Part shown: positions 16,658 to 26,293 of the stretch, in pieces
Numbering within the stretch: the first letter of the stretch is position 1
How the letters are laid out: each line of letters starts with the position of its first letter
Source of the DNA: SAR86 cluster bacterium
Lineage (GTDB): Bacteria; Pseudomonadota; Gammaproteobacteria; Magnimaribacterales; Magnimaribacteraceae
DNA: 64,000 nucleotides
Direction: 5' to 3'
NCBI GenBank assembly: GCA_022447065.1
Contig: JAKUUM010000004.1
Coordinates: 1 to 64,000 of the forward strand
Translations under genes and position numbers: made by a program
The notes under the pieces: generated by a model
What the model was told of the DNA's origin: nothing
The model's database searches: none
The model's input: the letters and a program-made list of their open reading frames with translations, nothing else

Positions 16658-19135
16658 TTAACTCTCCTCTCTTCCTAACGGCTTAAGGATTATAAGTAAC
16701 TGTGGTAATAATGTTAAAGCCCCCATCAAAGCCATAAACATAGCCAAAGAAACAAACAATCCAAAATAAACTGTCGGGTTAAAGTTTGAAGTAACCAAAA
16801 CTAGAAATCCAATAATAATTGTTGAAGAAGTATAAAACATTGCCCTGCCTATGGTGCGGTGACTATTTTGCATGGAAAGCGCATAGTTAGACGTTTTCTT
16901 GAATTCTAGTTTAAATCTATGAATGTAATGAATAGTGTTATCAACAGCCATACCTATACTAATTGCAGCAACAGTAATGGTCATAATATCCAAAGGAATT
17001 TTCATCCAACCCATGGTTCCTAGAACCACACTTGCTGCTAGTAGATTAGGAATCATTCCTATTACTGCCAAATAGAAAGATCTAAAAAGAAAAATAAACA
17101 TGATCATTATTGAGACGAAGACAACTCCTAAAGTGCCAATTTGAGAACTGAATAAACTCTGTAACATGTTGTTGTAAAGAACAGCTAATCCAGTTAAACG
17201 GTACTCTCCTTCTTGAAATCCAAATTTATTTTGTAAGGTGTCTTCAATTTCCTTTAGTAAGTCATTTCTTTTTAAACTTTTACTTGTCTCAAGAACTCTC
17301 GAAGAGATCCTGACTTGATTCTCGTCATTGCTTATGTATGAACTTAAGAAAGTTGCTTGTATGTCTTCAGGAAGAAGGTTCTTAAACAAAGCAAGATCTA
17401 ACTCAGAAATCGGCTCACCATCTTTTAACTCCTTAGCTACTTTAATACCACTGGCTACAGATAAAACTTTCCCAATTTCCGGTAAAGAATCTACGTAATC
17501 GTGTACTGCTTCTAATCTTTTAACATTAATGATATTCCACCAATAGCCGTTAGTGACAGAGTCCTCTGGTTCAAAGTCGTCTTCGTAATCGTCTTCAAAA
17601 TCTGATTTTTCCTCTTCAAAATAACTTTCAGGTGCTTCCAGGATTATATCTAGAGGAGCTGTTCCTCCTAACTTAAGATCGAGCAATTCCATTCCTCTAT
17701 ATATTTCTGTAGATTCTTTAAAGTAATCAATAAATCTATTTTCAACGGTGAGTTTAGTTATTCCGTATAAAGAAAAAATTAATAACACAAGACTAACACC
17801 GAGGACCGTCTTTCCATTTTTAGAAGTATAAGTAGCAAAATGAAGAGTAAAACCCTTACTAAAGTCTTTATTAGAGTCAGAAGATAACTTCGTTATTAAA
17901 GACATAATTGAAGGCAAGGCTGTAAAAGTTACAAGGAAAGCAAATAAAATTCCTACCACCATCATCTTGCCAAAATCTATTACTGGCTTGATATCGCTTA
18001 TTGACAAAGACGCGAATGCCACCATGGTGGTTAAGGCGGTATACAAACAGGGTTTAAACATTTCCTGCACAGTTAAGGAGACTAATTCATCTTGACTATG
18101 GTTTTTTTCTCTACTCGCTATCTCTTGATACCTAACAATGATATGGATAGATAAAGATATGGTGATAATGAGAAGAAGAGCTATAAAATTTGAAGAAACA
18201 ACTGTAACTCTCCAGTCCATCAATCCAAGGAAACCTATCACCAACAACCCTACCAATCCACTACAAGAAAGAGGCAATGCAACCCATCGAAGATTTCTAA
18301 AAACAATTCCCAGAGTTAATACGAACAGTAAAAATACTCCGACACCAAAATAATTAAGGTCACTTTTAACAAAACTCATCATATCGGATGCAATCATTGC
18401 TGTTCCACCCAGATAAAGAGAGCCGTACTCTGAGGAATTTTTTAAGATCAGCCTAACTTCCTTCACAAGCTTATCTCTATCTTTAGCTTCTTGATTATTT
18501 AATGAACTTATTAAGGAGTTAACTTCATCTATCTCAACCTGAATGTTTTCTTCTCCTCCTGTAGTCAGTTTTTCCGATAATTCATAACGTTTATTAATAG
18601 CCCGTTTATAGTCGTTATTTTCAAGTAAATTTAATTGTAAGGCCATAGTTTCAGCATCCTTACTTACCAATAACTCTGAATATAAAGGACTAGTCTTAAA
18701 CTCTTCTTCGGCTAAGGTTAAATCGACACCTTCATCCTCAATTGTTCTTAAATTATCTGCGAGTTCACTCATTGACATCTTGGGGCTGTAAAGAAGTGGA
18801 GCATCAAGATAGCTGAGGACAGAACTTACTCCCTCCAGGTTTTCTAATTGATCTGCAAGATCTCTAACTATCCCTATTGTCTCAGGATCAAAAAGAGCGG
18901 TTTTTGGAGTAAAAAGAACTACCAAAAAATCTACCGTTGAATATTTATTATTTATTTCTCGGTAATACTTCAAATCCTCATCATCTTTTAAAAGCAAAGA
19001 GTCAGAAGAAGCGTCAAGCTTAAATTTTGATAAATTTGTCGCAGAAATACCCAATAAAACTAAGATTATGAATAAAACAAAGAGGGGCTTCTTAGAAAGA
19101 AAAGACGCATAAGTTTGGAGAAATTTAGTGAGCAT
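16658..19135 (-). CDS. RND/MMPL superfamily exporter
   Basis: 825 residues in two tandem halves, each with one helix, a large periplasmic loop, then a bundle of five helices (starting near 13, 260, 440 and 660). The motif GMAVDNTIHYIHR in the second half is the family's proton-relay region. These COG1033-type single-component exporters carry lipids or hydrophobic compounds across the inner membrane. An unusual acidic stretch of about 23 residues (503-525), nearly all Glu/Asp, lies in the second periplasmic loop. ATG at 19135 lies eight bases after trhO. A link to the downstream racemase (lipid handling) is inferred from position. Confidence 0.88.
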   Translation of the reverse strand: MLTKFLQTYASFLSKKPLFVLFIILVLLGISATNLSKFKLDASSDSLLLKDDEDLKYYREINNKYSTVDFLVVLFTPKTALFDPETIGIVRDLADQLENLEGVSSVLSYLDAPLLYSPKMSMSELADNLRTIEDEGVDLTLAEEEFKTSPLYSELLVSKDAETMALQLNLLENNDYKRAINKRYELSEKLTTGGEENIQVEIDEVNSLISSLNNQEAKDRDKLVKEVRLILKNSSEYGSLYLGGTAMIASDMMSFVKSDLNYFGVGVFLLFVLTLGIVFRNLRWVALPLSCSGLVGLLVIGFLGLMDWRVTVVSSNFIALLLIITISLSIHIIVRYQEIASREKNHSQDELVSLTVQEMFKPCLYTALTTMVAFASLSISDIKPVIDFGKMMVVGILFAFLVTFTALPSIMSLITKLSSDSNKDFSKGFTLHFATYTSKNGKTVLGVSLVLLIFSLYGITKLTVENRFIDYFKESTEIYRGMELLDLKLGGTAPLDIILEAPESYFEEEKSDFEDDYEDDFEPEDSVTNGYWWNIINVKRLEAVHDYVDSLPEIGKVLSVASGIKVAKELKDGEPISELDLALFKNLLPEDIQATFLSSYISNDENQVRISSRVLETSKSLKRNDLLKEIEDTLQNKFGFQEGEYRLTGLAVLYNNMLQSLFSSQIGTLGVVFVSIMIMFIFLFRSFYLAVIGMIPNLLAASVVLGTMGWMKIPLDIMTITVAAISIGMAVDNTIHYIHRFKLEFKKTSNYALSMQNSHRTIGRAMFYTSSTIIIGFLVLVTSNFNPTVYFGLFVSLAMFMALMGALTLLPQLLIILKPLGREES

Positions 19136-19143
19136 AAAAAAAT

Positions 19144-20061
19144 CTATTTTCTTGCAGATTGCCCCATATGTTTAATACCTCTAGCTTCAGCCAGTTCTAT
19201 CTGTTTTTGACGTTGAGCAAATCTTTCTTTATCTTTCTGGGAAGAAGAATCAAAGCAGTAAGGACAAGATACGCCTTTTACATATTTATCTGAAAGTATT
19301 TCTTCGATGGAAATAGGTCTTCTACAACCGAAACATTGTTGGAAGTTGCCTTCTTCAAGATCAGGGTTAACCGAAACCCGTTCGTCAAATACGAAGCAGT
19401 CTCCTTTCCAAAGATGCTTATCTTTATCAACTTTATTAAAGTAATTAAGAACCCCGCCCTTGAGCAGGTAGACTTCATCAATTCCTTCACTCATAAAAAA
19501 TGAAGAGGCTATTTCACACCTGATTCCTCCCGTACAAAACATAGCAATTTTCTTATTTTTAAAAATTTTCTTATTGTTATGAATGTATTCTGGTAAATCT
19601 GTAAAGTGTTTTGTAGAGGGAATTAAAGAATTTTTAAACGTACCGATACGAGTTTCATACTCATTCCTTACGTCCAATACTATGAACTCTGGATCTTCCA
19701 GAAGCTTATTCCAATGTTCTGGATCTACGTGTCTACCTCTTAAATCAAAGATATTAAAATTACCTTTCAAAGGTAGCAATTTATCCTTAATTCTTATTTT
19801 TAATCTTTTGAAAGGTGTTTTGAATGCTCCCGTCCAGGTCGGATCAATACCTTTAATTAGAAAAGAGTCAGTTAAAAGATTTATAAGCCTTTCCAAGCCT
19901 TTCTGATTGCCAGCTAGGGTTGTGTTAATTCCTTGAGATGTAGCAAAAAAAGTACCCGAGAGACTTTCCTTAAAAGCTAACCTTTCTACTTCTCTTTTAA
20001 GTTTGCTGACATTTTCTATAGGCGTAACCTTGTAAAAGGTAACAATAGTTACTGAACTCAT
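19144..20061 (-). CDS. trhO: tRNA uridine(34) hydroxylase TrhO (rhodanese family)
   Basis: TrhO (YceA) makes 5-hydroxyuridine at tRNA wobble position 34. From ATG 20061 the protein has 305 residues: an N-terminal ferredoxin-like domain, a rhodanese domain with active C176 in CTGGIRCE, and a C-terminal cysteine pair set (CFGC and CPYC) that could bind zinc. An upstream start at 20103 would overlap the BolA gene by 37 bases and add a non-family tail, so I prefer 20061, five bases after the BolA stop. Confidence 0.92.
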   Translation of the reverse strand: MSSVTIVTFYKVTPIENVSKLKREVERLAFKESLSGTFFATSQGINTTLAGNQKGLERLINLLTDSFLIKGIDPTWTGAFKTPFKRLKIRIKDKLLPLKGNFNIFDLRGRHVDPEHWNKLLEDPEFIVLDVRNEYETRIGTFKNSLIPSTKHFTDLPEYIHNNKKIFKNKKIAMFCTGGIRCEIASSFFMSEGIDEVYLLKGGVLNYFNKVDKDKHLWKGDCFVFDERVSVNPDLEEGNFQQCFGCRRPISIEEILSDKYVKGVSCPYCFDSSSQKDKERFAQRQKQIELAEARGIKHMGQSARK

Positions 20062-20066
20062 TGTTC

Positions 20067-20393
20067 TTATTCTTTCTGTTCTTCTGAACTTCCGCCCAGA
20101 CAATCGGGTGATGGGTGGGATTCCTCATTCCTTTCTTCCCATTCTTGCGGGGTAAAAGTATGTAAAGTAATCGCGTGGATAGGGCCTGCTAACTCTTCTT
20201 CAATGTGTTTGTAAATGGCCTGATGGCGCTTAACAAGGTTTAAATCCAAAAAGAATTCAGAAACGGCTACTACTCTTATGTGAGATTCAGCTCCGGGTTC
20301 AACGTTATGCATAAAACTTTCGTTAATAACCTCTAAATGAGAAGGGTTTAAATTCTCTTTTAAAACTGCCTCTATCTTTGAACAAACTGTCAT
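20067..20393 (-). CDS. bolA: BolA-family protein
   Basis: About 108 residues with the BolA fold landmarks: KIEAVLKENLNPSHLEVINES, a SHIRVVAVSEFF strand and the HQAIYKHIEEEL helix with the conserved histidine, followed by a non-conserved acidic tail. BolA proteins work with monothiol glutaredoxins in iron-sulfur/iron handling and affect cell shape. Start could be ATG 20393 or TTG 20399; AAAGGA lies upstream of both. The symbol follows family membership; it could equally be called an ibaG/bolA paralog. Confidence 0.85.
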   Translation of the reverse strand: MTVCSKIEAVLKENLNPSHLEVINESFMHNVEPGAESHIRVVAVSEFFLDLNLVKRHQAIYKHIEEELAGPIHAITLHTFTPQEWEERNEESHPSPDCLGGSSEEQKE

Positions 20394-20425
20394 TTTCAAA
20401 AAATTCCTTTATAGAAAGTTCAATT

Positions 20426-20884
20426 TTAGTTGCTTTCTAGGTCAAGTAAAAACTTTTTACGTTTAAGGCCTCCACCAAAGCCTCCTATACCGGAAGAAGA
20501 GACGACTCTGTGACAAGGAATAATGATAGGCAAGCGATTAGCTCCACAAGCACTTCCAACAGCTCTATATGTTTTTGGCTTGCCTATTTTAGAGGCTAAT
20601 TGTTTATAGGTTAAAACTCTTCCATATTCGATTTGTTGCATACTCTCAAAGACTGATTGCTGAAAATCAGTTCCCGCAACATGAATCCTAAATGAGAAAT
20701 AATTTCTCTTCTTCAAAAAATACTGACTTAACTGTTCTTTCTCTAATTGGAATCTTTGTTTTTCTGACTTACCCCTAAGGCTAAGCCCTTTCAAGCCCTT
20801 TAAGCTTAGTTCGATTAGGTAAGTATCATCCGCAAGTAAACCTAATTCACCCAAGGGAGAGTTTAAACTAGTTTCGAATAACAA
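20426..20884 (-). CDS. ogt: Methylated-DNA--[protein]-cysteine S-methyltransferase
   Basis: O6-alkylguanine repair protein. The suicide cysteine is in IIPCHRVV, the helix-turn-helix arginine in SACGANR, and the C-terminal glycine-rich GIGGFGGG and LDLE are typical. The start is uncertain. TTG 20884 gives 152 residues, begins right after the stop of the upstream symporter gene and has AAAGG eight bases before it. GTG 20893 and TTG 20923 are possible but overlap the symporter. The family usually begins a few residues before SPLGELGL, which favours the short form. Confidence 0.9.
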   Translation of the reverse strand: MLFETSLNSPLGELGLLADDTYLIELSLKGLKGLSLRGKSEKQRFQLEKEQLSQYFLKKRNYFSFRIHVAGTDFQQSVFESMQQIEYGRVLTYKQLASKIGKPKTYRAVGSACGANRLPIIIPCHRVVSSSGIGGFGGGLKRKKFLLDLESN

Positions 20885-20885
20885 A

Positions 20886-22613
20886 TTAATCACCTTTCCA
20901 GACTTTAGTGTCTGGATTGGCAATGTTCTCTTCGTGTTCGTCCCTACTTAAAGTATAACCTCTAACCATTATCAAAGCTGCACCAAAGGCGACTATACAA
21001 ATCGGAACGTACCATAAAGCCAGATCTGCAAGTATCTCTGAGGGGACAGTGCCGTTGTAAATTTCTCTTATTTGTGTGTTATCCGGAAAAGCAATAAAGG
21101 TCAATATAACCCCAGCTAAAGTTAAACCAAATCCACTTACTGCTTTATCCGCGAAGGTTCTGGCTGAGAATAAAATACCCTCTTCTCTTCTTCCTGTTTC
21201 CAGCTGAATATCTTCTACCAAATCCATAATCATAGAACCCATGGTAGAAAAAACTATTATTCCTGCTGCTACATTAATAACTACATGAATACAAAGCACT
21301 GGAAGCAGGTAAGGACTGTCATTGGTAGGGAAAAGAGAAGTTCCGTAAGTCAAATCCAAGTACCTTAGTGCAAAAGGTAATGCTGCAAAAATTATTTGAA
21401 AAGCCCAAATAGATAAGACAGTTTGTTTTTTTCCAAACTTATCAGAAAGCATTGGAGCAAGAAAAATAGCAATTATTGGTGCTAAATAAATACTTGTTCC
21501 TCTTATAAGCATTTCATTATCATCTAATTCCCAAAAATAACTATCAAAGATAACAGCAAAAGCTGCTTCAATACCTCCAGCAACTGAAACCAATAGCCCA
21601 CAAAAGAATAAAAATTTGTAGGATCTATTTATAGTTAGGGTTTCAGCAACTTCTTTGAACAAACTTCTGAGAAAGAATTCAGTTTTTTGAAGAGATTTAA
21701 TCCAAAAAGGGAGAAAACTAGCCAAAATAAATCCGAATATCCTGAGGACATTGCTAATAATCCAAATCAAAACCACATAAAGAATAAATTTCAACAAATA
21801 AACTGTGACTCCTGAGAGACTAAGTTTAAGGTTTTTAGGTAATGGTAAATTAAATTTAAGAGTACGATTAAAAATACTAATATTGTTAAATCCTTCAGGA
21901 ATCTCTTTTTTCTTCCTCTTGGGTGGTTCTATGAGATTAGGAATGTGTTTATGAGTTCCTAAACTGGTCACAACTATTCCCAAGAAAATAAGTATGGCTG
22001 CTACAAGCCCCCATTCAGGCCAAAGATCTGGGTTAAACCTTCCCGAGGTATATATTTCAGTCTCGTATTTAGGTGCGTAATACCACCAAACTAGGTTATA
22101 AGTTGTTAGCCCTCCAAACCAACCGAAAAAGTATCGATAGGACATCAAGGAAGTTCTTTCAACATAATTATCAGTTAATTCTGGACCAAGGGCTATGGAT
22201 GGTATTTCGTAAAAAGTAATAAAAACTCTAATAATTGTTGCACAAATTAATAAATAGAAAAAAAGTTCCAAATTTGTCAGATTATCTGGAGGAGACCAAA
22301 GGAAATAGAAACTAAGAGTTACTGGAATTGCTGCAGCATACATAAATGGATGCCTTCTTCCCCACTTTGATCTTAGACGATCTGAATAATACCCAACAAG
22401 AGGGTCAGTAAAGGCATCTGCAACTAAAATTAAATTAAGAGCTAATCCAGCCATCCATGCTGGTAATCCAAAAACAAAGACGTAAACGAAAAGGACGAAG
22501 TAACTGAAACCATTATTTTTTATCCCAAAAGATATGGAACCAAATCCATAGAAAAATTTAGTTGAAAAGGATAATTTAGATTTTTGATTTGCTTCTTCCA
22601 TGAATTCAATCAT
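20886..22613 (-). CDS. GPH-family sugar:cation symporter (MelB-like MFS), long form
   Basis: 575 residues, 100 more than typical MelB. N-terminal landmarks are FYGFGSISFGIK, DAFTDPLVGYYSDRLRSKWGRRHPFMY (split here by reading position) and FYEIPSIALGPEL, the GPH signature. Between helices 6 and 7 there is an insertion of about 90 residues (roughly 230-330): a basic KRKKK stretch and two extra hydrophobic segments ending with a KTEFF motif. The paralog at 26293 has the same insertion. It would import glycosides or other organic solutes with Na+ or H+; the GH3 glycosidase nearby fits. Substrate unknown. Confidence 0.85.
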   Translation of the reverse strand: MIEFMEEANQKSKLSFSTKFFYGFGSISFGIKNNGFSYFVLFVYVFVFGLPAWMAGLALNLILVADAFTDPLVGYYSDRLRSKWGRRHPFMYAAAIPVTLSFYFLWSPPDNLTNLELFFYLLICATIIRVFITFYEIPSIALGPELTDNYVERTSLMSYRYFFGWFGGLTTYNLVWWYYAPKYETEIYTSGRFNPDLWPEWGLVAAILIFLGIVVTSLGTHKHIPNLIEPPKRKKKEIPEGFNNISIFNRTLKFNLPLPKNLKLSLSGVTVYLLKFILYVVLIWIISNVLRIFGFILASFLPFWIKSLQKTEFFLRSLFKEVAETLTINRSYKFLFFCGLLVSVAGGIEAAFAVIFDSYFWELDDNEMLIRGTSIYLAPIIAIFLAPMLSDKFGKKQTVLSIWAFQIIFAALPFALRYLDLTYGTSLFPTNDSPYLLPVLCIHVVINVAAGIIVFSTMGSMIMDLVEDIQLETGRREEGILFSARTFADKAVSGFGLTLAGVILTFIAFPDNTQIREIYNGTVPSEILADLALWYVPICIVAFGAALIMVRGYTLSRDEHEENIANPDTKVWKGD

Positions 22614-22654
22614 TTCTCTTCATAAGAGGGCTACCATATATTAATATGTAGCAA

Positions 22655-23263
22655 ATGCCTAAAAGTAAATACCGAGAAATATCAAGCTTTTCAGGAGAAG
22701 AGCTTAATTTTAAAAATCCTTATAAATTACCATCTAGGCTCTTAAGTAAAATAAAAAAGATCGTTCCTGAATTACCTTCAGGATTTATCTCTGACTTAGA
22801 AAACGCAGTTACAACTTACAAGTTTGAGGAAGCTGTGTTTAGGAGAGCTCCAAGCTATACAGATATAAGAATTCAGTTGGATGAAATCTCTTTGCAAGCT
22901 GAGATGTTAGCTGAAAATTTAAATAAATTATTTCCAGGTGCTAGGTCTTTTTTACTGCAGAGCCATATATCAAATAACTTAGACTACAAATATCTATCAA
23001 GGTTAACCAAGAGCTTAGAGGCATTACGCTCTGCTTCCGAACACTCAGTTGTTAACCTAAAGGATAAAAAAGGAAGACCAACTAATGCCTTTGGTTTTCT
23101 TTTAGTCGCTCAAATTGCTAGAACCTGCATTAAAAATACGGACGTAACTCCATCACAATCAAATCAGAATTTTCTAGATTTGGTGAGTATATTAGGAGAA
23201 GCAACAAGTATTTCTAACTTGGTTGATTTAGTTGATGAGTCCTTACAACAAATAAACAATTAA
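22655..23263 (+). CDS. Hypothetical 202-residue protein
   Basis: I recognise no family. The protein is soluble and alpha-helical by composition. It has a coiled N-terminal half and a basic DKKGRPTNAFGFLLV motif (about residues 137-151) followed by a helix with IARTC. That GRP-N pattern is often seen in uncharacterised proteins carried by mobile elements, but there is no integrase or repeat here, so I draw no conclusion. It is the only plus-strand gene between 15.3 and 28.1 kb, squeezed between a divergent symporter (41-base gap) and a convergent DUF3604 gene (7-base gap). ATG at 22655 without a clear ribosome site. Confidence 0.7.
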   Translation: MPKSKYREISSFSGEELNFKNPYKLPSRLLSKIKKIVPELPSGFISDLENAVTTYKFEEAVFRRAPSYTDIRIQLDEISLQAEMLAENLNKLFPGARSFLLQSHISNNLDYKYLSRLTKSLEALRSASEHSVVNLKDKKGRPTNAFGFLLVAQIARTCIKNTDVTPSQSNQNFLDLVSILGEATSISNLVDLVDESLQQINN

Positions 23264-23270
23264 CCTACCC

Positions 23271-25505
23271 TTACAAATAATCCAAGTAGATAGGAGAAGA
23301 CCAAGCTCTCTCTTCAATCATCGATAAACAATCATCATCTTTCGCGGTGCGGTCATCCCCGTAACACATATTGACTTTAGTACATTCACCCGTTTCATTG
23401 TATTCACATCTAATATTCTTGGCGTTAACTGAAGCTGAAGGTTCTTGTATTGCTCTAACATAAAAGGAAACATCCCTTTGATTTTCTGAATAACTGGGAT
23501 CTCCAAAACTTACTTCACAACCATTTTGGTCTGAACGACATTCAAATACTTTCCAAGGATCTTCAATGAGGTCATCAACACTTTCATTCGCAGCAACTTG
23601 TGGAGAGATTTTAATTACTTCGATTCTGGTAATAATTTTTCTTTCATCCGAAGGGTTATAACATTCGTTTTTACAAATCTGCGCTACTTCTTGTTTAGTT
23701 ATTTTCGAATCTTGATAATCCGGACAACCCGGTTTTTGTTTTAATGCCCCCACCGCTTTCACAAAAAACTGGGGATTTTCAGTAGTCGAGATTTCTCCTC
23801 CCATAGGTATCAGTTTTTCTTCATTTATTAAATCAAACCACAGAAGAATCCTATCACCGCTAGTACCGTAGGTTTCTTTTCTCTTCATAGAATCCCATAT
23901 GGCTTGTCTGCCTCTCCCAGCAGAATGGACAGCTGCTAAACCTCCAGAAGTGAAAAAAGAAGCCTGCCTTTCTACTTCCAAAGCCCTGAAGCCTATCTCA
24001 GACACTCCTGCACTTCCGACCAGATTTAGGGATCGAGGAATAGCTTCTGACGTTGGATATAACACCTCTGCTATCGTTTCGTTGGAAGGTCCATTGGCTT
24101 CCGTGGTCACAAATCTATCTAGTTCTTTATAGCCAGTCCCAGGTCTGGCTCGATGATTGTCACTCGAAGCAATGAAACCAAACCTGAATCTTTTTGGTTG
24201 CTCTTGTTCAAAGTTGGTAATAGACAACGCGTATTGACCAGAACTTGCTGGCCTATAGTTAAATGAAGGTATAAAACAATCTTTGCATTGACCCGAATCC
24301 AACCAATCGTCTAATTCAGCTCCCGGGACAGACAAATAACCTGATGCACCTAGAGCCAGGTAATTTGCTCGTGCTTCCATTTCTCTTGTTTTACATTCAG
24401 CTTCACTGTTACCTTCAGAAAAACACCTTTCAGCAATAATCTCTCCAGCTCTCCAACAACTGGGCAAATAATCTGTTGTAGGTTTGGGACAACTTAAAGA
24501 ACCATCCTCATTAACAGAGGCTGCTCGCCAAGACCTATATTCTTCAGAATTTCCATGTCCAGACATTATCTCAAAAAGTATTTGGATCTTTTCATCGTGA
24601 AATCCTTCTTGAAGCTGTTTGTCTAAACTGGATAGAGGTGGTGTGTAAAGGCCCCAAGCGTTCCCATGTGGTATTACTATCGAAGGATAATTTAATTCAT
24701 TAAGCTTTGTAAAAAGCTCAACAGGAGTATTGGCGTATTCATAACAGTTCTCTGGTAACAAAGAAGAATTAATCCCTTCTTCGCAATAAGGAACCCCAGA
24801 TAGTTCATCGATAAAACTAATGAAATTAAAATATCTATGTCTGTTCTTAAAATCAAAAAATGCTAAAGGTTTGAATTGCTCTGCTTGACTACCTATGGAC
24901 TGTCTCATCCCATCTGTCGCGATGCCACCAGCTCCGATTGGCCTCAAAGGGACCTTTCCTTCTTCAATGTCCAGAAACATAACATTTTTGTGGCCATAAT
25001 GATTTTCAGGATCCGGCCCCACTTGAGTCCATTCATAGCCTAAGAAAGTTACCATGTCAGGGTCATTTGAATCGGAAGGTGCATTGCACTGTCTAACTGA
25101 CTCTTTTATCTCTTGCCATTTCCTAGGTGTTGAAGCTTCAGCGTGATCAGTGGTAACCCAAAAATCTAGTGCTGAACAAAACCTTGCATAATCACAGGCA
25201 TCTGATATGGGATGAGGTCCTTCCCCGTTTAATATAGGAAGGCTCCATAAAAAAGCATCTGTTGAATAAGTGGTATGCACATGAGTATCTCCAAACAGTA
25301 TTTGCTTGGGTGATGAATTATGCTTTTTTTGAGCATCTTTCTTTTGTACTAAGAGTCTCTCAGGATAGCTATCATCAACCAAATCCCCTCTAGCCTCTAA
25401 CTCTCCATACCAATTGAATTGTACTCCTAGGGCATAAACTCCTATGGTTATCAATCCCACAGTGAAAAAACCCAAAAGCATTTTAAAAATTAATCGTATT
25501 CTCAT
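23271..25505 (-). CDS. DUF3604-domain protein, exported or membrane-anchored
   Basis: 744 residues, with a single N-terminal hydrophobic helix (about 5-26) that serves as signal or anchor. The bulk is DUF3604, a PHP-like metal-hydrolase fold. Landmarks are FGDTHVHTTYSTDA, FWVTTDHAE, GYEWTQVG, the VIPHGNAWG stretch and FIASSDNHRARPGTG, which together give a cluster of His/Asp residues able to bind two or three metals. Several late cysteines (about 620-725) suggest disulfides and a periplasmic location. The function of DUF3604 is not established. ATG 25505 overlaps the rhomboid stop by four bases, so both are coupled. Confidence 0.85.
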   Translation of the reverse strand: MRIRLIFKMLLGFFTVGLITIGVYALGVQFNWYGELEARGDLVDDSYPERLLVQKKDAQKKHNSSPKQILFGDTHVHTTYSTDAFLWSLPILNGEGPHPISDACDYARFCSALDFWVTTDHAEASTPRKWQEIKESVRQCNAPSDSNDPDMVTFLGYEWTQVGPDPENHYGHKNVMFLDIEEGKVPLRPIGAGGIATDGMRQSIGSQAEQFKPLAFFDFKNRHRYFNFISFIDELSGVPYCEEGINSSLLPENCYEYANTPVELFTKLNELNYPSIVIPHGNAWGLYTPPLSSLDKQLQEGFHDEKIQILFEIMSGHGNSEEYRSWRAASVNEDGSLSCPKPTTDYLPSCWRAGEIIAERCFSEGNSEAECKTREMEARANYLALGASGYLSVPGAELDDWLDSGQCKDCFIPSFNYRPASSGQYALSITNFEQEQPKRFRFGFIASSDNHRARPGTGYKELDRFVTTEANGPSNETIAEVLYPTSEAIPRSLNLVGSAGVSEIGFRALEVERQASFFTSGGLAAVHSAGRGRQAIWDSMKRKETYGTSGDRILLWFDLINEEKLIPMGGEISTTENPQFFVKAVGALKQKPGCPDYQDSKITKQEVAQICKNECYNPSDERKIITRIEVIKISPQVAANESVDDLIEDPWKVFECRSDQNGCEVSFGDPSYSENQRDVSFYVRAIQEPSASVNAKNIRCEYNETGECTKVNMCYGDDRTAKDDDCLSMIEERAWSSPIYLDYL

Positions 25506-26293
25506 TTACGCTTTTTTCTTTGATTGGCATCTTCAATAAAATCTTCCATAAAACCATCAACCTTTTTTCCAGGCACTAATTCCTGTAAATTAAAATCTCT
25601 GGTAGCAAAAGCTTTTGAATGAGCTTGTTCAAACAATGGTACTCCTGAATTTTTAAAAAAGGGTATTAAAATCATGCCGGCGATAAAGCCACCAATATGA
25701 GCAAAATAGGCTACTCCTCCTTCTCCTGAACCACCTAGACTAAAAAACTGGCTAATTATCCAAAATCCCAAAACTATAGCAGCTGGTACCCGAACAACAG
25801 TTATAAAAATAAAAATCCACAAAAGCACATTTACGTTTGCTTTGGGATGAAGAAGCAAGTAAGCACCTAAAACACCTGCTATGGCTCCACTAGCTCCAAT
25901 CATAGGTATTTCAGAAGTAGGGTCGATCATTGCCTGAGTGTAGGCAGCGGCTATTCCACATAAAAAGTAGAAAATTATAAATTTACCCCTTCCCATAGAA
26001 TCTTCCACGTTATCCCCAAAGATCCAAAGAAAAACCATGTTTCCTATTAGGTGTAACCAACCTCCATGCATAAACATGGACGTAAGAATTGTAAGGGATG
26101 CAGGTATGTAACCTTCTTTTGTTCCTAAAAGCGATGCCGGGACTACTCCGAAGTTGTAAACGGATGATTCAAATAGATGAGGTGGCAATGTAAATTGCCA
26201 CAAAAAAATGAATGCGCATATGACTATAATTATGTAACAAATATAAGGCTTATTTTGTGTGGGGTTGTCGTCCGAGAAAGGGAAGAAAAACAT
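25502..26293 (-). CDS. Rhomboid-family intramembrane serine protease
   Basis: 263 residues with six membrane helices. The catalytic dyad is S135 in GASGA and H199 in AHIGG, and the oxyanion residues H81 and N85 lie in HLIGN. The GRGKFIIFY and WIFGDNVED loop motifs are typical. Such proteases cleave membrane-spanning substrates inside the bilayer. The gene is coupled by a 1-base overlap to the upstream symporter and by a 4-base overlap to the downstream DUF3604 gene, an unusual set that suggests the three proteins are needed together. Confidence 0.9.
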   Translation of the reverse strand: MFFFPFSDDNPTQNKPYICYIIIVICAFIFLWQFTLPPHLFESSVYNFGVVPASLLGTKEGYIPASLTILTSMFMHGGWLHLIGNMVFLWIFGDNVEDSMGRGKFIIFYFLCGIAAAYTQAMIDPTSEIPMIGASGAIAGVLGAYLLLHPKANVNVLLWIFIFITVVRVPAAIVLGFWIISQFFSLGGSGEGGVAYFAHIGGFIAGMILIPFFKNSGVPLFEQAHSKAFATRDFNLQELVPGKKVDGFMEDFIEDANQRKKRK

